A model generated the notes under the pieces. It made no database searches, was not told the origin of the DNA, and saw only the letters and a program-made list of their open reading frames with translations. A stretch of DNA of 64,000 bases from positions 992,001-1,056,000 of the forward strand of contig JBBPFI010000002.1 of assembly GCA_037974965.1 (NCBI GenBank), read 5' to 3'. This document shows positions 12,248 through 22,553 of the stretch, piece by piece (positions within the stretch are counted from its first letter, which is position 1; every line of letters begins with the position of its first letter). The DNA comes from Dacryopinax spathularia (taxonomy: Eukaryota; Basidiomycota; Dacrymycetes; Dacrymycetales; Dacrymycetaceae). Made by a program: the position numbers and the translations under genes.

Positions 12248-13489
12248 ATGTCGACCACCGAATTCAAGCAATACCTCGTCCCGCTCTACATCGCCGCCGC
12301 CGCCGCCGGAGTCTACTTTATCCGAATCCACATCATCCTCAACGGAGGCGGGTCCACCCTCACCCAAGCATGCATCACCGACCCCGCAACCCGTCTGTCC
12401 TCCTACGCGCTCCAGCACCTCCCGTTCACCCTTCCGTCGTCCGGTGTGCCATTGGCGATCCGGCTGCCCAAGGTCGTCGCGAGCGGGATATGCACGCTGT
12501 CGGAGTTCTTCCTCGGTGCGCTGGAGCCGGGGACGAACGCGTGGCGCGCGGCGCTGGAGTGTATTGGCTCGCTCGCTGTGCCCGTCGCTGCTGGCTGGCT
12601 TGAGGCCTCCCGCCCGCGCCGGTCGGTATGGGTGGCATACCCCGTGCTCTGGGCACTGGCGTACCAAGCCATAGGAGGAGGGATCGTCCTCCCGCTCCAG
12701 ATGCTCGCTATCACCCTCACTGCCGACGCGCCCACCCGGATCCGGCAGGGCCAGATCGCGCGCGCCGACGCAGAAGGCGTCCTACTCGGCGTCATACTAG
12801 GCTACATTGCTCCGAGCGTGTACCTCGTCCTCCGTCCTTCTCCGTCCATCTCCGCCGCCTGGCAGATCTTCCCGGTCTACATCTCGCTCATCAAGTCCCT
12901 CTACTCTTCCCTCCGCCGCCTGCTCACCCCCCAAGGAGCGGAGAAAGACGGCTACTGGGCCACCCAGCTCACCTACGCCCTCTCTGGCCTCCCCGGCCTC
13001 GCGGCCCACCTGCGCGTAGTAGCAAGTATAATCTCCTCCCCCAACTTCATCGGCGAGCTCAAGTCTCTCTTCCTCCCCTCCGTCTTCAACCCACCTGTGG
13101 GCCAAACCTCCCTCAACGTGGCGGCGTGGCATTTGCTCAAATGGGACAACGCGCTCATGTTTGGTTCGGCTGTCCTCACCCCGCTTGTGGGCGCTTGGGA
13201 TCTGGGGAAAGGGTTCGAGCCCCCGACGGCTATTGCGCTCGTACAGGGGATACCGGCGTTCGGGCCGGGGCTGGTGATGAGCGTGGCGTGGATATGGCGG
13301 GAAAAGGGGTTGAGGGAGATGAGGAGCGAGCTGGATAGGCTCGAACTGCAGGAGAAGGAGAAGGAGAAGTTGTTGGAGGTGGACGGGACGGCGGGAGGGA
13401 AGAGTACGGCCCTGGAGGGGAGTGATGTCGGGAGCGGGGCGGAGACGCCGTTGAGGCGGAGTAAGAGGAATAAGAGGAGGGCGGATTGA
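12248..13489 (+). CDS. Multi-pass membrane protein, function unknown
   Basis: A single uninterrupted exon encodes 413 residues; I do not recognise the family. About seven to nine hydrophobic segments can be seen, for example around residues 7-27, 92-117, 128-155, 178-200, 205-222, 300-322 and 333-352. Conserved-looking features include GGGIVLPLQML near residue 140, RIRQGQIARADAEG near 165, and YIAPSVYLVLRPSP near 187. The tail after residue 355 is charged, probably cytosolic, and ends in a very basic RRSKRNKRRAD. Similar architecture occurs in uncharacterised membrane proteins near fungal secondary-metabolite genes, but there is no biosynthetic core enzyme here. Lack of introns is unusual beside its intron-rich neighbours. 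Confidence 0.8.
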   Translation: MSTTEFKQYLVPLYIAAAAAGVYFIRIHIILNGGGSTLTQACITDPATRLSSYALQHLPFTLPSSGVPLAIRLPKVVASGICTLSEFFLGALEPGTNAWRAALECIGSLAVPVAAGWLEASRPRRSVWVAYPVLWALAYQAIGGGIVLPLQMLAITLTADAPTRIRQGQIARADAEGVLLGVILGYIAPSVYLVLRPSPSISAAWQIFPVYISLIKSLYSSLRRLLTPQGAEKDGYWATQLTYALSGLPGLAAHLRVVASIISSPNFIGELKSLFLPSVFNPPVGQTSLNVAAWHLLKWDNALMFGSAVLTPLVGAWDLGKGFEPPTAIALVQGIPAFGPGLVMSVAWIWREKGLREMRSELDRLELQEKEKEKLLEVDGTAGGKSTALEGSDVGSGAETPLRRSKRNKRRAD

Positions 13490-14194
13490 GTGGGGGCGCT
13501 ACTCGTGCTGGGACGCGTTCAGGGGGATGCGTGCGGTGGGGAGGCTTTGGGTCGTCGAGGAAGAGGGTGCCACGATGAGCGATCGGACGCGCTCAGTGGT
13601 ACACGACAAAACTGGCTCCAATGAGCTACGCCTGCCGCCTAACATGCACCACCCTCGCCGCACGTTGGTCGAGCTGAAGTAAGGAGGTAATGACAATATC
13701 GGACGGGCGGACAAAAACAAGACATGGACGGATGCATGGAGGGCAAGGCAACCCATTTTGCTTTATCTTTCGTATTACACACTTTTCTTGGACGGGATGT
13801 ACTTCTCGCGCTTGAGGAAGCGCGCTTGATCTGTCTTTATCTTTCTTTGTTATCTCTAGTTATTCGTAATCTAGTTTACAGTAATCACATTTTTGTTTAT
13901 CTCCAATGTTCAGCATCTTGCGGGCGGCCGGGACGAGGCAATTTCGGGACGAACGCGGGGATCTGAAAGACCGGGAAGTAGGAAATGTGGAACAGTGGCC
14001 CATCCCGGCTGTAGCTATTTATACCCCACATTCTTCGGACTAGCGATGTACTTTCGCTCGCTAAGTCTAATAATATTACATCGCTCAACCCTATACCCTT
14101 TGCCTTCGCTTTTTCTCCAATACCTCCAGCTCTCTACCGTGCAAGAGCCACCCACTCCCACCTCAACACCCCCAGCGCGCCCCCTCCCCTCCCC
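13490..14194. other. Intergenic region, no gene seen
   Basis: This lies between the stop codons of two convergent genes. I see only short unrelated reading frames, AT-richer sequence around 13,740-13,900 that may hold 3' UTR and polyadenylation signals, and pyrimidine-rich sequence before 14,195. Nothing supports a gene or a repeat. Confidence 0.5.
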
Positions 14195-16301
14195 TCACCC
14201 CGACCTGCCCAACCTCTCCTCCTTCCCCCTCTCCGCCCTCTCGAGCGCCGCCCCCAAATCCCTCGCATACCACACACTCCCCAGCACGACGACGCTCATC
14301 ACGACCCAAATGAGGTTGCCGCCCATCCATCCTCCTTCGATGGACCAGGCGAAGAGGGACGAGACGAGCCAGGGGGCGACTGCGCGTGCTGAGGCTGCGA
14401 CGGTCGCTCCGAGGGCTGCGGTGGAGGCGAGGGCGCGGGGGGCGGGGGTGATGCGTTTGCAGAGGATGTAGGTCAACCTAGAAACGCCGAGTAATGAGTT
14501 AGCCATGAACACCCCGGCCCAGGGGAGGAAAGGGGAGCAGTTGATTTGTAGGATGAGACGGGACGCACGGGAAGATCATAGCCGCCACCCTCCCCAAGAA
14601 CGCCAACCCACAAGCCCCACCCAACGCCAACCCCCCCGCCTCCCCCCTCCCCCTATCCCCCCCAACACTCCTCACCGCCCAACTCAGCACCGGCGCCGCG
14701 GGGAACATCAACAACAGCACCGCCAACACGACGGGATACATCCCCATCCCGAACCGACGCTGGATGCGCGGGAAGATGACGACTTGGATGAATGCCCCGA
14801 TCGCGCCGGCGAAGGAGAGGGCTGTGCCGATTTGGATGTTGGAGAGAGAGAGGCCGCCGATGGAGAGCGGGGTGTAGGCGTAGAGGATGAAGACGATGTC
14901 CCAGGCCTGCACGCGGGGATCAATATCACATCACTCATCACGAAGTGTGCGAAACAGAGAGGTTAGAGGCTGGGACGTACCTGATTGGTAAACATCATCA
15001 ACCAAGTACACACCAGCGCCTTCACCACCCCCGGAGCCCCCAAGATCTCCCAAGTAGTCCACACCCTCTCCTCCTCCTCCTTCCTTTTCTTCGCAGCGTG
15101 CAGCGGGACAGTCCCGGCCGCTTCAGCGGGGAACTGTTCTTCCCTTATAGCGCCGTACGCAAGTTCTCTTTCTTCTGCTTGCTGCCTCTCCTCCTCGGCC
15201 GTCTCCGTCTCCGTACCCTCCGTGTCGGTACTCCGTTCCTCCTCCTCTGGGGAGGTAGGCTTCACCTTTGACGGCAAAGTCTCCTTGAGCAGGAAGACGG
15301 CGAATAGCAAGCAGACGAGTATGATAGCAGCCGAGAGGAGACACGGGAGGAGATAGGCGTTCGCTCGCCAGAAGGGGGTGTTGAAGAGTGTTGGGAAATG
15401 TTCGGCTGGGCGGGAGAATGTGCCTCCTACTGTTGGGCCGACTATGCAGCCTACGGCCCACATGAGGGACATGAATGCGAATGCTATCCGGGGGGTTAGT
15501 CTTCATTCCGGAAGATGATGCAGCGATCTGGAAAGATGGAAAAGGGGGGAAGAAGAGAGTATGAGAAAGGAGAAAGGAGGAAGGAGGAGAGAACGAGAGA
15601 GGAGAGGACGCACCCTGCGCCTCATTCGTCTCATCCGTAATCTCACTAACGATACTCTGCGTCACGATCCCATTCCCGCACAGCGCGCCATTAAGCAGCC
15701 TCGCAACAACCGACAGCCAGAGCGAGTGGGAGAATCCGAATATGACGTTGCATGTGCTTAGTCCTAGCAGTCCGATGACTAGGACGGGTTTGCGCCCTAT
15801 GCGGTCGGAGAGTCGGCCCCAGTGCATTACTGTTAGGAGGTTGGCTATGGCGAATACTGTTTCGCATCGTGTCAGCACCCTGCAACTGCAAGCGGCAAGG
15901 AGTGGGAGAGCAGGCTTAGGGGAGAGGGAGAGGGGAAAGGTGAGAAGGGGAGAGAAGGGGGAAGACGCACGCGAATCGATCAACCCCGAGATATGTCCCA
16001 CGTCCTTCTCGCTCCCTGCCCACCCCATCCGATAACACATATCGTTCACGTACGGGAAGATCTGGGTGTACGACACGGGTTCGGCGAGCATGATGACGCA
16101 CAATACGAAGAGCTGGAACTTGGGCAGCGGGGTCGGGCGGCGTTGGCGCTGGGCAAGGGGGGTGGACGAGTCTGACGCTGGGGGAGAGCCATTCGTGGGG
16201 AGCTTGGGCAGACCGGACTCGAGCGTGCCGTCGTCTGGGTCGGCGAGGAGGGGGGTGGTGCTGCCCGATGTCGAGCCAGAGGCGGACTTGGTGACTGTCA
16301 T
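14195..16301 (-). CDS. MFS transporter, YCR023C/ZIF1-like, copy 1
   Basis: Proton-coupled transporter of the drug:H+ antiporter-like branch of the major facilitator superfamily; substrate unknown. Five exons (16301-15971, 15856-15614, 15483-14981, 14906-14569, 14477-14195) give 565 residues. A cytosolic N-tail with a PLLAD motif leads into TM1 (LPKFQLFVLCVIMLAEPVSY). The loop 2-3 motif A is clear: HWGRLSDRIGRKPVL. Other blocks are IVSEITDETNEAQ and GPTVGGTFSRPAEHFP. A Glu-rich central loop separates the two six-helix halves. Related proteins include yeast YCR023C and plant ZINC INDUCED FACILITATOR 1, which moves nicotianamine/zinc; that substrate cannot be carried over here. All four introns have the same position and phase as in the paralogue at 19379-21574, which shows duplication. 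Both copies look intact. Confidence 0.9.
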
Positions 16302-17255
16302 CCTCGCGTTCGTTGCTCACTCAGAGAGGGGCTTGTTCACGGGCAGCAAGCACCAAGCAGCCAGTAGCAAGGTGACCGCTCTCAAGAGAGCACAGAACGG
16401 GTGAGTAAGCCGCAGCGATCGAAAGAGCGTTCGCAATCCCCAGCCCAAACGTTCGCAATCAGAAAGAAGCGCTCTCCCTCTTTCTCCCCTCCGTCCTTCT
16501 TGCCTTCTCCCCTTCTTCCGGCCTTCCTCATTCATCAACCAGGAACCATCACCCCGCCCACATGCTCCCCATCATCCCTCTTCTTCCGTACGCCCTGAGA
16601 TGCGGCATTGGTGCGCTGTAAAACCGTTGGAGCCGGATGGAGCAATCATCGTTCGGGGAGGTGGGTGAGTCGATAACGGTAAGATGGACCAATCAGGGTT
16701 GGGCGCCTGTTCTTGATGAGGGGTTGATGGGCCGGGGGAGGATGATAGGGTCTGAGCCTTCTGATAAGGTGTTGTGCCGAGGAATTGGTCAGCATTAAGT
16801 TGATGGTCAATTGGCCGGTGGGAGGCTTTCACCGGCTTGCTGACTGGGTGAGTTCACTAGACGAGTAGGTGCTTACTGCAACAGGGGAGTGGACGCTGTT
16901 CTCGATCCTGTAGTGATTCAACGGCAAGAAACGTACAAACACAAACACCAACTCCCAAGTAATGACAGGAGATACGTAAAGGAATGAGAACGCGTCCAAG
17001 CTAAAAACCAGACGCGTATAGGCTACAAGGAAGGGGATCACATGGAAAGGCATACCGTATCAAACGGCTTACAACATATGAAACAAGAACTGGTGAGAAA
17101 TACAACGCGCCGACGCGCTCACATTACGCGCAAGTAGCCCAGAAAGCGCTCCTGGAACCGGAGGAGGACTGCGCCGCCAGTTCGACCGACAAAAGATGAT
17201 GATACTCGTACCGAGGAGGTCGGTGGATCGTGACCTTTTCTCCTCCATCTGCACC
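16302..17255. other. Intergenic region upstream of MFS copy 1
   Basis: About 950 bp with no convincing gene. It includes the MFS copy 1 promoter (pyrimidine-rich, about 16,400-16,560) and a GCCGGTGGGAGGC...CACCGGC-like inverted stretch near 16,810-16,840. Short reading frames on both strands lack Kozak context, splice structure or family features. Confidence 0.45.
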
Positions 17256-17396
17256 TCAACTCGACTCCGGATACGCCAGGAACTCCGCCCTCACGTCGTT
17301 ATCCCTCCATCCCCTCATATACCCCACCGGTAATGCAAACGACGACACAGCAAGTACGATCGCAGTAAGAGCAGTGAAGACAGGCGTGAAGTTCAT
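17256..17396 (-). CDS. Possible small secreted peptide (46 residues)
   Basis: A short frame starts in good context (GAAG before ATG) and encodes 46 residues. A hydrophobic N-terminus (MNFTPVFTALTAIVLAVSSF) looks like a signal peptide with likely cleavage after SSFA. The mature part would be about 24 residues, LPVGYMRGWRDND onward. It has no cysteines and no CaaX box, so it is neither a typical disulfide-rich effector nor a mating pheromone. A TATA-like sequence lies about 220 bp upstream on this strand. It could be a first exon of a longer gene or chance; only transcript or peptide data would tell. Confidence 0.3.
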   Translation of the reverse strand: MNFTPVFTALTAIVLAVSSFALPVGYMRGWRDNDVRAEFLAYPESS

Positions 17397-18191
17397 CTTC
17401 GGGCTCAGGCTTTTGAGCGTAATGGACGATGGGGGTACTGGCGAGTGGGTAGGACTACAGTTTAGACGAAGTTCGACGAGGCGTATTTCACGTTCTTGTG
17501 CGTTTTGGTTTGAGCAGACGGTTGGCTGGGGTTTGGTATGCGTGGGGTTGTCCAGCTGAGCGAGTGCAACACCGCACCGGGGTAGTGGTCGGGAGTACGA
17601 GCGAGTGTCGGTATAAAGAGAGTATAGATCCTCGACAGCGAGGACGGAGGTCAAACAAGCAGAGCACAGCAGCTCCTGGCGCTGCTCTGGTATTTAGGTG
17701 ATTTGGAGGTTGGAGAGGTATGACGAGAGAGAGAAGAGGAGAGAGAAGAGAGCTTGATCAACAGCGAGTAACTATGTATTGGTACAACAGTATCAATTCA
17801 ATTGAATTGGTCTGATGGTGTCGCGTTTCTATGGAATGCTTCGATTTGTTTCCGTTTATTCTAATTCGGGCCGGGGGAATGATGATGATGAATGATGAAA
17901 TGTATTGACAAGCTTTGATGTGCCCGTTTTGGCTGAGGTTCGAAAGGTTTGGGTATGCTGGCATTATTGGCTTTGGAATGCTGCCTGAGGTAGATGGAAC
18001 AAGATTGGGCTCGTATCATGCTTTTTTGTCGTAGTGAGGCTTGGAAAGGAGGAAGAGAACTTCCGATGCGCTCGTAAGAATATGAGTCCTTGAAGACCCG
18101 CGTCCGACTCCGCACCAAGTTGTATACGACGTTGTGGTGTATCTTTCCAGCCCGGCGAGTCTTCCCCTGCCGCAAACTTCGTAGCCATTCC
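17397..18191. other. Intergenic region, no gene seen
   Basis: This stretch holds the probable promoter of the small peptide on the minus strand, an AT-richer part around 17,760-17,900 with a short ATG-repeat tract near 17,881, and the 3' flank of the next gene. I see no splice-compatible coding sequence. Confidence 0.45.
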
Positions 18192-19097
18192 TCACCGTCC
18201 CAACGCAAAATCGGACAACAGCGGACCCCGCAGTTCCTCCACTAAACGGCGAAACCGATCCATCTCCACCAACATCTCCTTCCTCCTCACCCCATCCTCC
18301 CACCCCACCCGCTCGCTCTCCTTCCCAGCCCGGACCCAATCGGGAATACACCTCCTAACAACCGTCTCCCCCTCCGGCCTCGTCAACGTCCTCAGCCCGC
18401 TCAACAAATCCCGCGTCACCCGCATAGTATAGAGAGTCGGCACCGCACCCTTCAACACCATAAACGGCACCTCCACCTCCCCGAGAGGGGGTAAACACCT
18501 CTCCATCCGTAGAGCCTCGTTCCACTGTACAGCAGCGATCGCCCCCCCCACAGCTTGCGCCTCGAGCCCCGGCAAGCTCCCGGGTTGGGCGGCTCTGTCC
18601 TCCACCACAGTAAGGAGCAGCATGGACGACCTCCGATGAAGGAGCGCTACGTCCGTTTGCGCACGGAGGACGGAGTTGCCCATCCACAGATTGTACGTAT
18701 AGCGCTGTATCACCACGAGCTCCTTGAGTGGTCGGTCAAACCCCAGTAAATGGAGGACGGACTGCATAAAGCCAGCGGCTCCCGCTTCGGGCGCATGATG
18801 AGTGGCAAGCTCGAGATTGCTAAAGAACTGCTCCACCGCTTCTGGCGCATCGGCATCGGAGGGTAGGTGATCAATATCCTCGACGTCGAAGATCAGGTCC
18901 GGGATGTGGGAGACGGAGCCGGCGGTGAAGTGTTTTGGGCCGAAGAAGGCTTGGGATGGGGTGGGGTGGATGCGGATGTTGAGTGCTGCGAGCGTTGCGG
19001 GGCCCCAGTCGTCCATGGGTGTGGGGACGAGGAATTGGGAGTAGTCGGTGGAATCGGTTCGGTTCTTGGAGGGAATTGCTTCTTCTGGTGTCTTCAT
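18192..19097 (-). CDS. Uncharacterised basidiomycete protein, possibly PD-(D/E)XK-like fold
   Basis: A single exon of 301 residues. The start at 19097 is preferred because the protein-like sequence begins there (MKTPEEAIPSKNRTDSTDYS) and the upstream 57 codons look like leader. No membrane segment or signal peptide is seen. The core LLLTVVEDRAAQ... EAQAVGGAIAAVQWN... FMVLKGAVPTLYTMRVT resembles a family common in basidiomycetes, in which a beta-strand with an acidic residue, an E-x-Q helix and an AIAA-Q-N motif suggest a PD-(D/E)XK nuclease-like fold. That assignment is inference from motif order, not a proven activity. It lies on the same strand between two paralogous transporters, so it may have been caught up in the duplication; only one copy is present. 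Confidence 0.7.
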   Translation of the reverse strand: MKTPEEAIPSKNRTDSTDYSQFLVPTPMDDWGPATLAALNIRIHPTPSQAFFGPKHFTAGSVSHIPDLIFDVEDIDHLPSDADAPEAVEQFFSNLELATHHAPEAGAAGFMQSVLHLLGFDRPLKELVVIQRYTYNLWMGNSVLRAQTDVALLHRRSSMLLLTVVEDRAAQPGSLPGLEAQAVGGAIAAVQWNEALRMERCLPPLGEVEVPFMVLKGAVPTLYTMRVTRDLLSGLRTLTRPEGETVVRRCIPDWVRAGKESERVGWEDGVRRKEMLVEMDRFRRLVEELRGPLLSDFALGR

Positions 19098-19378
19098 GGC
19101 GCCGGCTGTATGGATATGGGGTCGAAGGGTATGCAGATGAGGGCCGGCGAGGGCGAGTGGGATGACTCCTCCTATCCTACCCTTCCAAGGCGGATCCGAG
19201 ACATGCGAGGCACATATACACCGGGGAAGGAATGCGGTTTCAAGAATGTCCTTCCGAACCTGACGCACGGAATCCAGCTCGAGGCGATATACATACCGGC
19301 AACGAAGTGTGAACAGGACAATCCCCCTCTATTGAGTACAATAAATTCCCTCAATCTCCCAATTCTAGAATCATTCCC

Positions 19379-21574
19379 TCACTCGTCCCCCTCCGCCCCT
19401 TCCCCCACCCGTTCCCTCTCCTCCCTAGCCCTCTCAACCCCCCCAATCCTCTCCGCCAAATCCCACGTAAACACCACCGCCCCCACAGTAAGCAGCAACA
19501 TAACAGCCCACATCAAGTCCCCTCCCAGCAGGTTATGTTGCACCGATACGGCGAATAACGAGCTGACGAACCAGGGTGAGATTGCGCGGGCTGCGGCGGT
19601 GCATACTTGGGCTATGCCGTATGTACTGGCGACGGCGGATTTGGAGGGGGCGACTTTTTTGAGGACTATGAAGTTGAGCCTGCTCGCAGTGAGTACGTGC
19701 GTTAGCGCGTCATCCCGGCAGAAGTGAGGAGGCGGACGTGAAGAGGAGAGGGAGGGGGAGGGGGAGCGAAGGAAGACAGAGAAGGAAGGAAGGGGGTTGG
19801 GAAAGGACGCACGGGAAGATCATAGCCGCCACCCTCCCCAACCACAACAGCCCCACCGCCCCGACATAAGTACTCGGCACCAGCTCCCCCCTCGGCCTCT
19901 CCACCCCCCAAAGACTAACCCACCAATGCAACACCGGCGCGCCCACAAACTGCAGCCCCACGACCGCCAGCAGCCAGGGGTAGAGTCGCAGGCCGGTACG
20001 ACGCTGGACACGGGGGAAGACGAACATCTGTATACAGGCGCCTACGGCACCTGCTGAGGCGAGGCAGTAGCCGAGCTCGAGAGGGGACATGGAGAGGCCG
20101 CCGAGGCGGATGGAGGTGTAGGCCCAGAGGATGAAGACGACGTCCCAGGCCTGTGGAGCGGTCAGCTCCTCATATCGCACTCCTGTAGCCAGTTCCTTCC
20201 ACCGGTAGGTGGACGGGAAGAGGAGGAGAACAGGAAGAGAACAGGAAGGGGAAAGGAGGGGCGCACCTGGTTGATAAACATCATCATAAACGCACTCGCC
20301 ATCGCCTTCCCCACACCCGGACTCCTCAGGATCTCCACATAGCTCATCGGCCTGTCCTTCCCCCCAGCTGCCGTGGGAGCAGGAGCGGGCTCATGTACCT
20401 GCCTCTCAACCTCGGCCACGCTCGGCCTGAGAGGTCCCACTTCTGCGGGCTCGTACTCGCTGATCGTCCCATAACTCAGGGCCGTGCCCAGCACGCCTTT
20501 ACCCGCCTCCACCTCCTTCTTCTTCAACGCTTGCCTCGCTCGACGCTCAGCAAGTTTCCGGGGATGTGTTTCCTTGAGGAAGAGCGCGGCGCATACCCAC
20601 GCCGTGGCGGAGATACAAGCTGCCATGATGCATGGTAGGAGGTAGGCGTGTTTTTCCCAGAACGGGCATCCGAAGATGGAGGGGAACGTCTCGGCGGGGC
20701 GGGAGAATGTGCCGCCTATTGATGTGCCTACGATTACGCCTATTGCCCACATGAGGGATATGAGGGCGAAGGCTGCGCGGAGGGGTTAGCATACATCCCA
20801 CTCATCTCCGAGAAGGACTGAAAGAAGATTGCGAGAAATGCGGAAGAGTAAGGTTGGGATCAGGGAAAGGGACGAAGAAGAAAAGGGAAGACAAGGAAGG
20901 AAAGGAAAGGAAAGCGTGAACGCACCCTGCGCCTCATTCGTCTCATCCGTAATCTCACTCACAATACTCTGACACACCACCAAATTCCCGCTCAGCGCGC
21001 CATTCAACAGCCGCGCCACGATCGTCAGCCACAGACTCCTCGAGAACCCGAACAGGAGGGTGCTGAATGAGCCGCCGATCAGGCCGCAGAGGAGGACAGG
21101 CTTGCGCCCGATGTGGTCGGAGAGCCGACCCCAGTGGATGATGGTGAATAGTTGGACTATGGCGAATACTGTCAAGGAGGCGCATAAGCGACTCACTCCA
21201 CCAACAGCCCAAGATAATATGCAGCCAGAAGGACGGTGAGGCAGCTGAGGAAGGAAGAGAGACGCACGACTATCGATCAACCCCGAGATAAACCCCACTT
21301 CCTTCTCGCTCCTCGCATACCCCAGCCTCAAGCACATATCATTCACGTAAGGGAAGATTTGGGTATAGTTGACGGGCTCGGCGAGCATGACGAGACATAG
21401 GATGAAGAGCTGGAATTTGGGGAGGGGGGTGCGAGCTTTTAGGGCTGATCCTGGGGCTGGGGTGGACGTGCCGGAGGAGGGGGAGGGGGAGGCTTCGAGG
21501 TCGGCTGCGGTCGTCTCGCTGAGGAGAGGGGTGGTGGCTCCGCTCTGAGAGCGGGAAGGGCCAGCGGAGGTCAT
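19379..21574 (-). CDS. MFS transporter, YCR023C/ZIF1-like, copy 2
   Basis: Paralogue of the transporter at 14195-16301. Five exons (21574-21268, 21168-20926, 20772-20267, 20150-19813, 19679-19379) give 564 residues against 565 in copy 1. Exons 2 and 4 have exactly the same lengths as in copy 1 (243 and 338 nt). Shared blocks include LPKFQLFILCLVMLAEPVNY, HWGRLSDHIGRKPVL, VARLLNGALSGN, SEITDETNEAQ and VGRVAAMIFP-like sequence at the exon 4 end. The central loop has diverged most (Lys/Arg-rich here, Glu-rich in copy 1), as expected for old tandem duplicates whose transmembrane parts are constrained. It likely sits in the plasma or vacuolar membrane; the substrate is unknown. The stop at 19379 was found by extending the last exon in the frame set by the copy 1 alignment. 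Confidence 0.9.
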
Positions 21575-21947
21575 CGTTGCTGGCGTTCAGCAGGACGTTG
21601 TGTGGGCTGAACCCGGTAGGGAGGTAGCGAAGGAAGGGAGGGGAGCGGGGAACGTGTCCCACCGAACGAGCAAGGCCTTAATGTTATGCCTGACTCGACG
21701 CCTTCTATGCGGGGAAGTGAGCGGATTTAGAGAGCTGGCCGCCGCACGTTCCACGACGACCCTTCCTTCTTCCTCCTCTTCTCGTCTTTTGGGCTTCTGG
21801 GTAGAGTGCCTTGTATGGTCGTCCTCGCGACGGGCAGCTGGTAGTCCAGATCCAGACAGGGTGGTAAGGAGAGGGTGTGTGAAGGGGGAGAGGGAGAGGG
21901 AGATGGAGGGGGCCTTATCGCTCCCCCACCACTTCAGCTCCGAAGTA

Positions 21948-21976
21948 CGATCGGCCGGCCGGCCACCGGCCGATCG
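21948..21976. promoter_or_regulatory. GC-rich palindrome in the divergent MFS copy 2 / SEN54 promoter
   Basis: Two perfect 11-base arms, CGATCGGCCGG and CCGGCCGATCG, are separated by 7 bases. The 979-bp spacer between the two divergent start codons has no other feature this strong. CGG/CCG half-sites in inverted orientation are the kind bound by Zn(II)2Cys6 regulators, but no specific factor can be named. A transcription-factor site is an inference. Confidence 0.35.
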
Positions 21977-22553
21977 AGCATGCATCGGGAAAGGTGTGCC
22001 GAGCACCGAGACGTCCCTCTCCCCCGTCCACCTCGATCGCCTCTCCGTAAACTGCATCAACCAGCCGGCCGAGCAAGGAATATGAAGGACTTGGAAGGGC
22101 GGGACCTGGTTGGTGGATTGGATGGGCGCTTGTGTGTGCCGCCGCATTTGGAGCGGGTGGATGATAAGGGTCGTCACTCCGGCCATGCGGCACACGCGGT
22201 CTGAAAGGGAATGGAGGGATGAGGTGAGTGTGGCGACATCTTCACCCTTGTTTTATTCTCCTCGGACGGCGATGGAGGAAAGGAGAGAAGGAGAGAAAGA
22301 GGATGGGTTCCTGTAGCTGTACGAAGGGTTCTGTATTGTTCGCTTGATCATTGTTGTTATCCTTGATGAGTTGATCTGATTGATGGGCTGATGATATCGA
22401 TGCTCGGCGATACCGCTTTAGTCTTCGGGCCTATCGCCGACATGATTCGACCGCCTCCTCGTCCCTGAACCGAAATTTAGCGCGCGTGCCTTCTCTCCTT
22501 CACCCTCCTACCGCTTCTGCTTGTCTAGTACATCCTGGGTCGAACTGCGGAGG

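Noticed and set aside
12140-12667. Several overlapping frames opposite or shifted to the membrane-protein gene
   Set aside because: Shadows caused by high GC content; they have Arg/Pro-rich translations and no family features.
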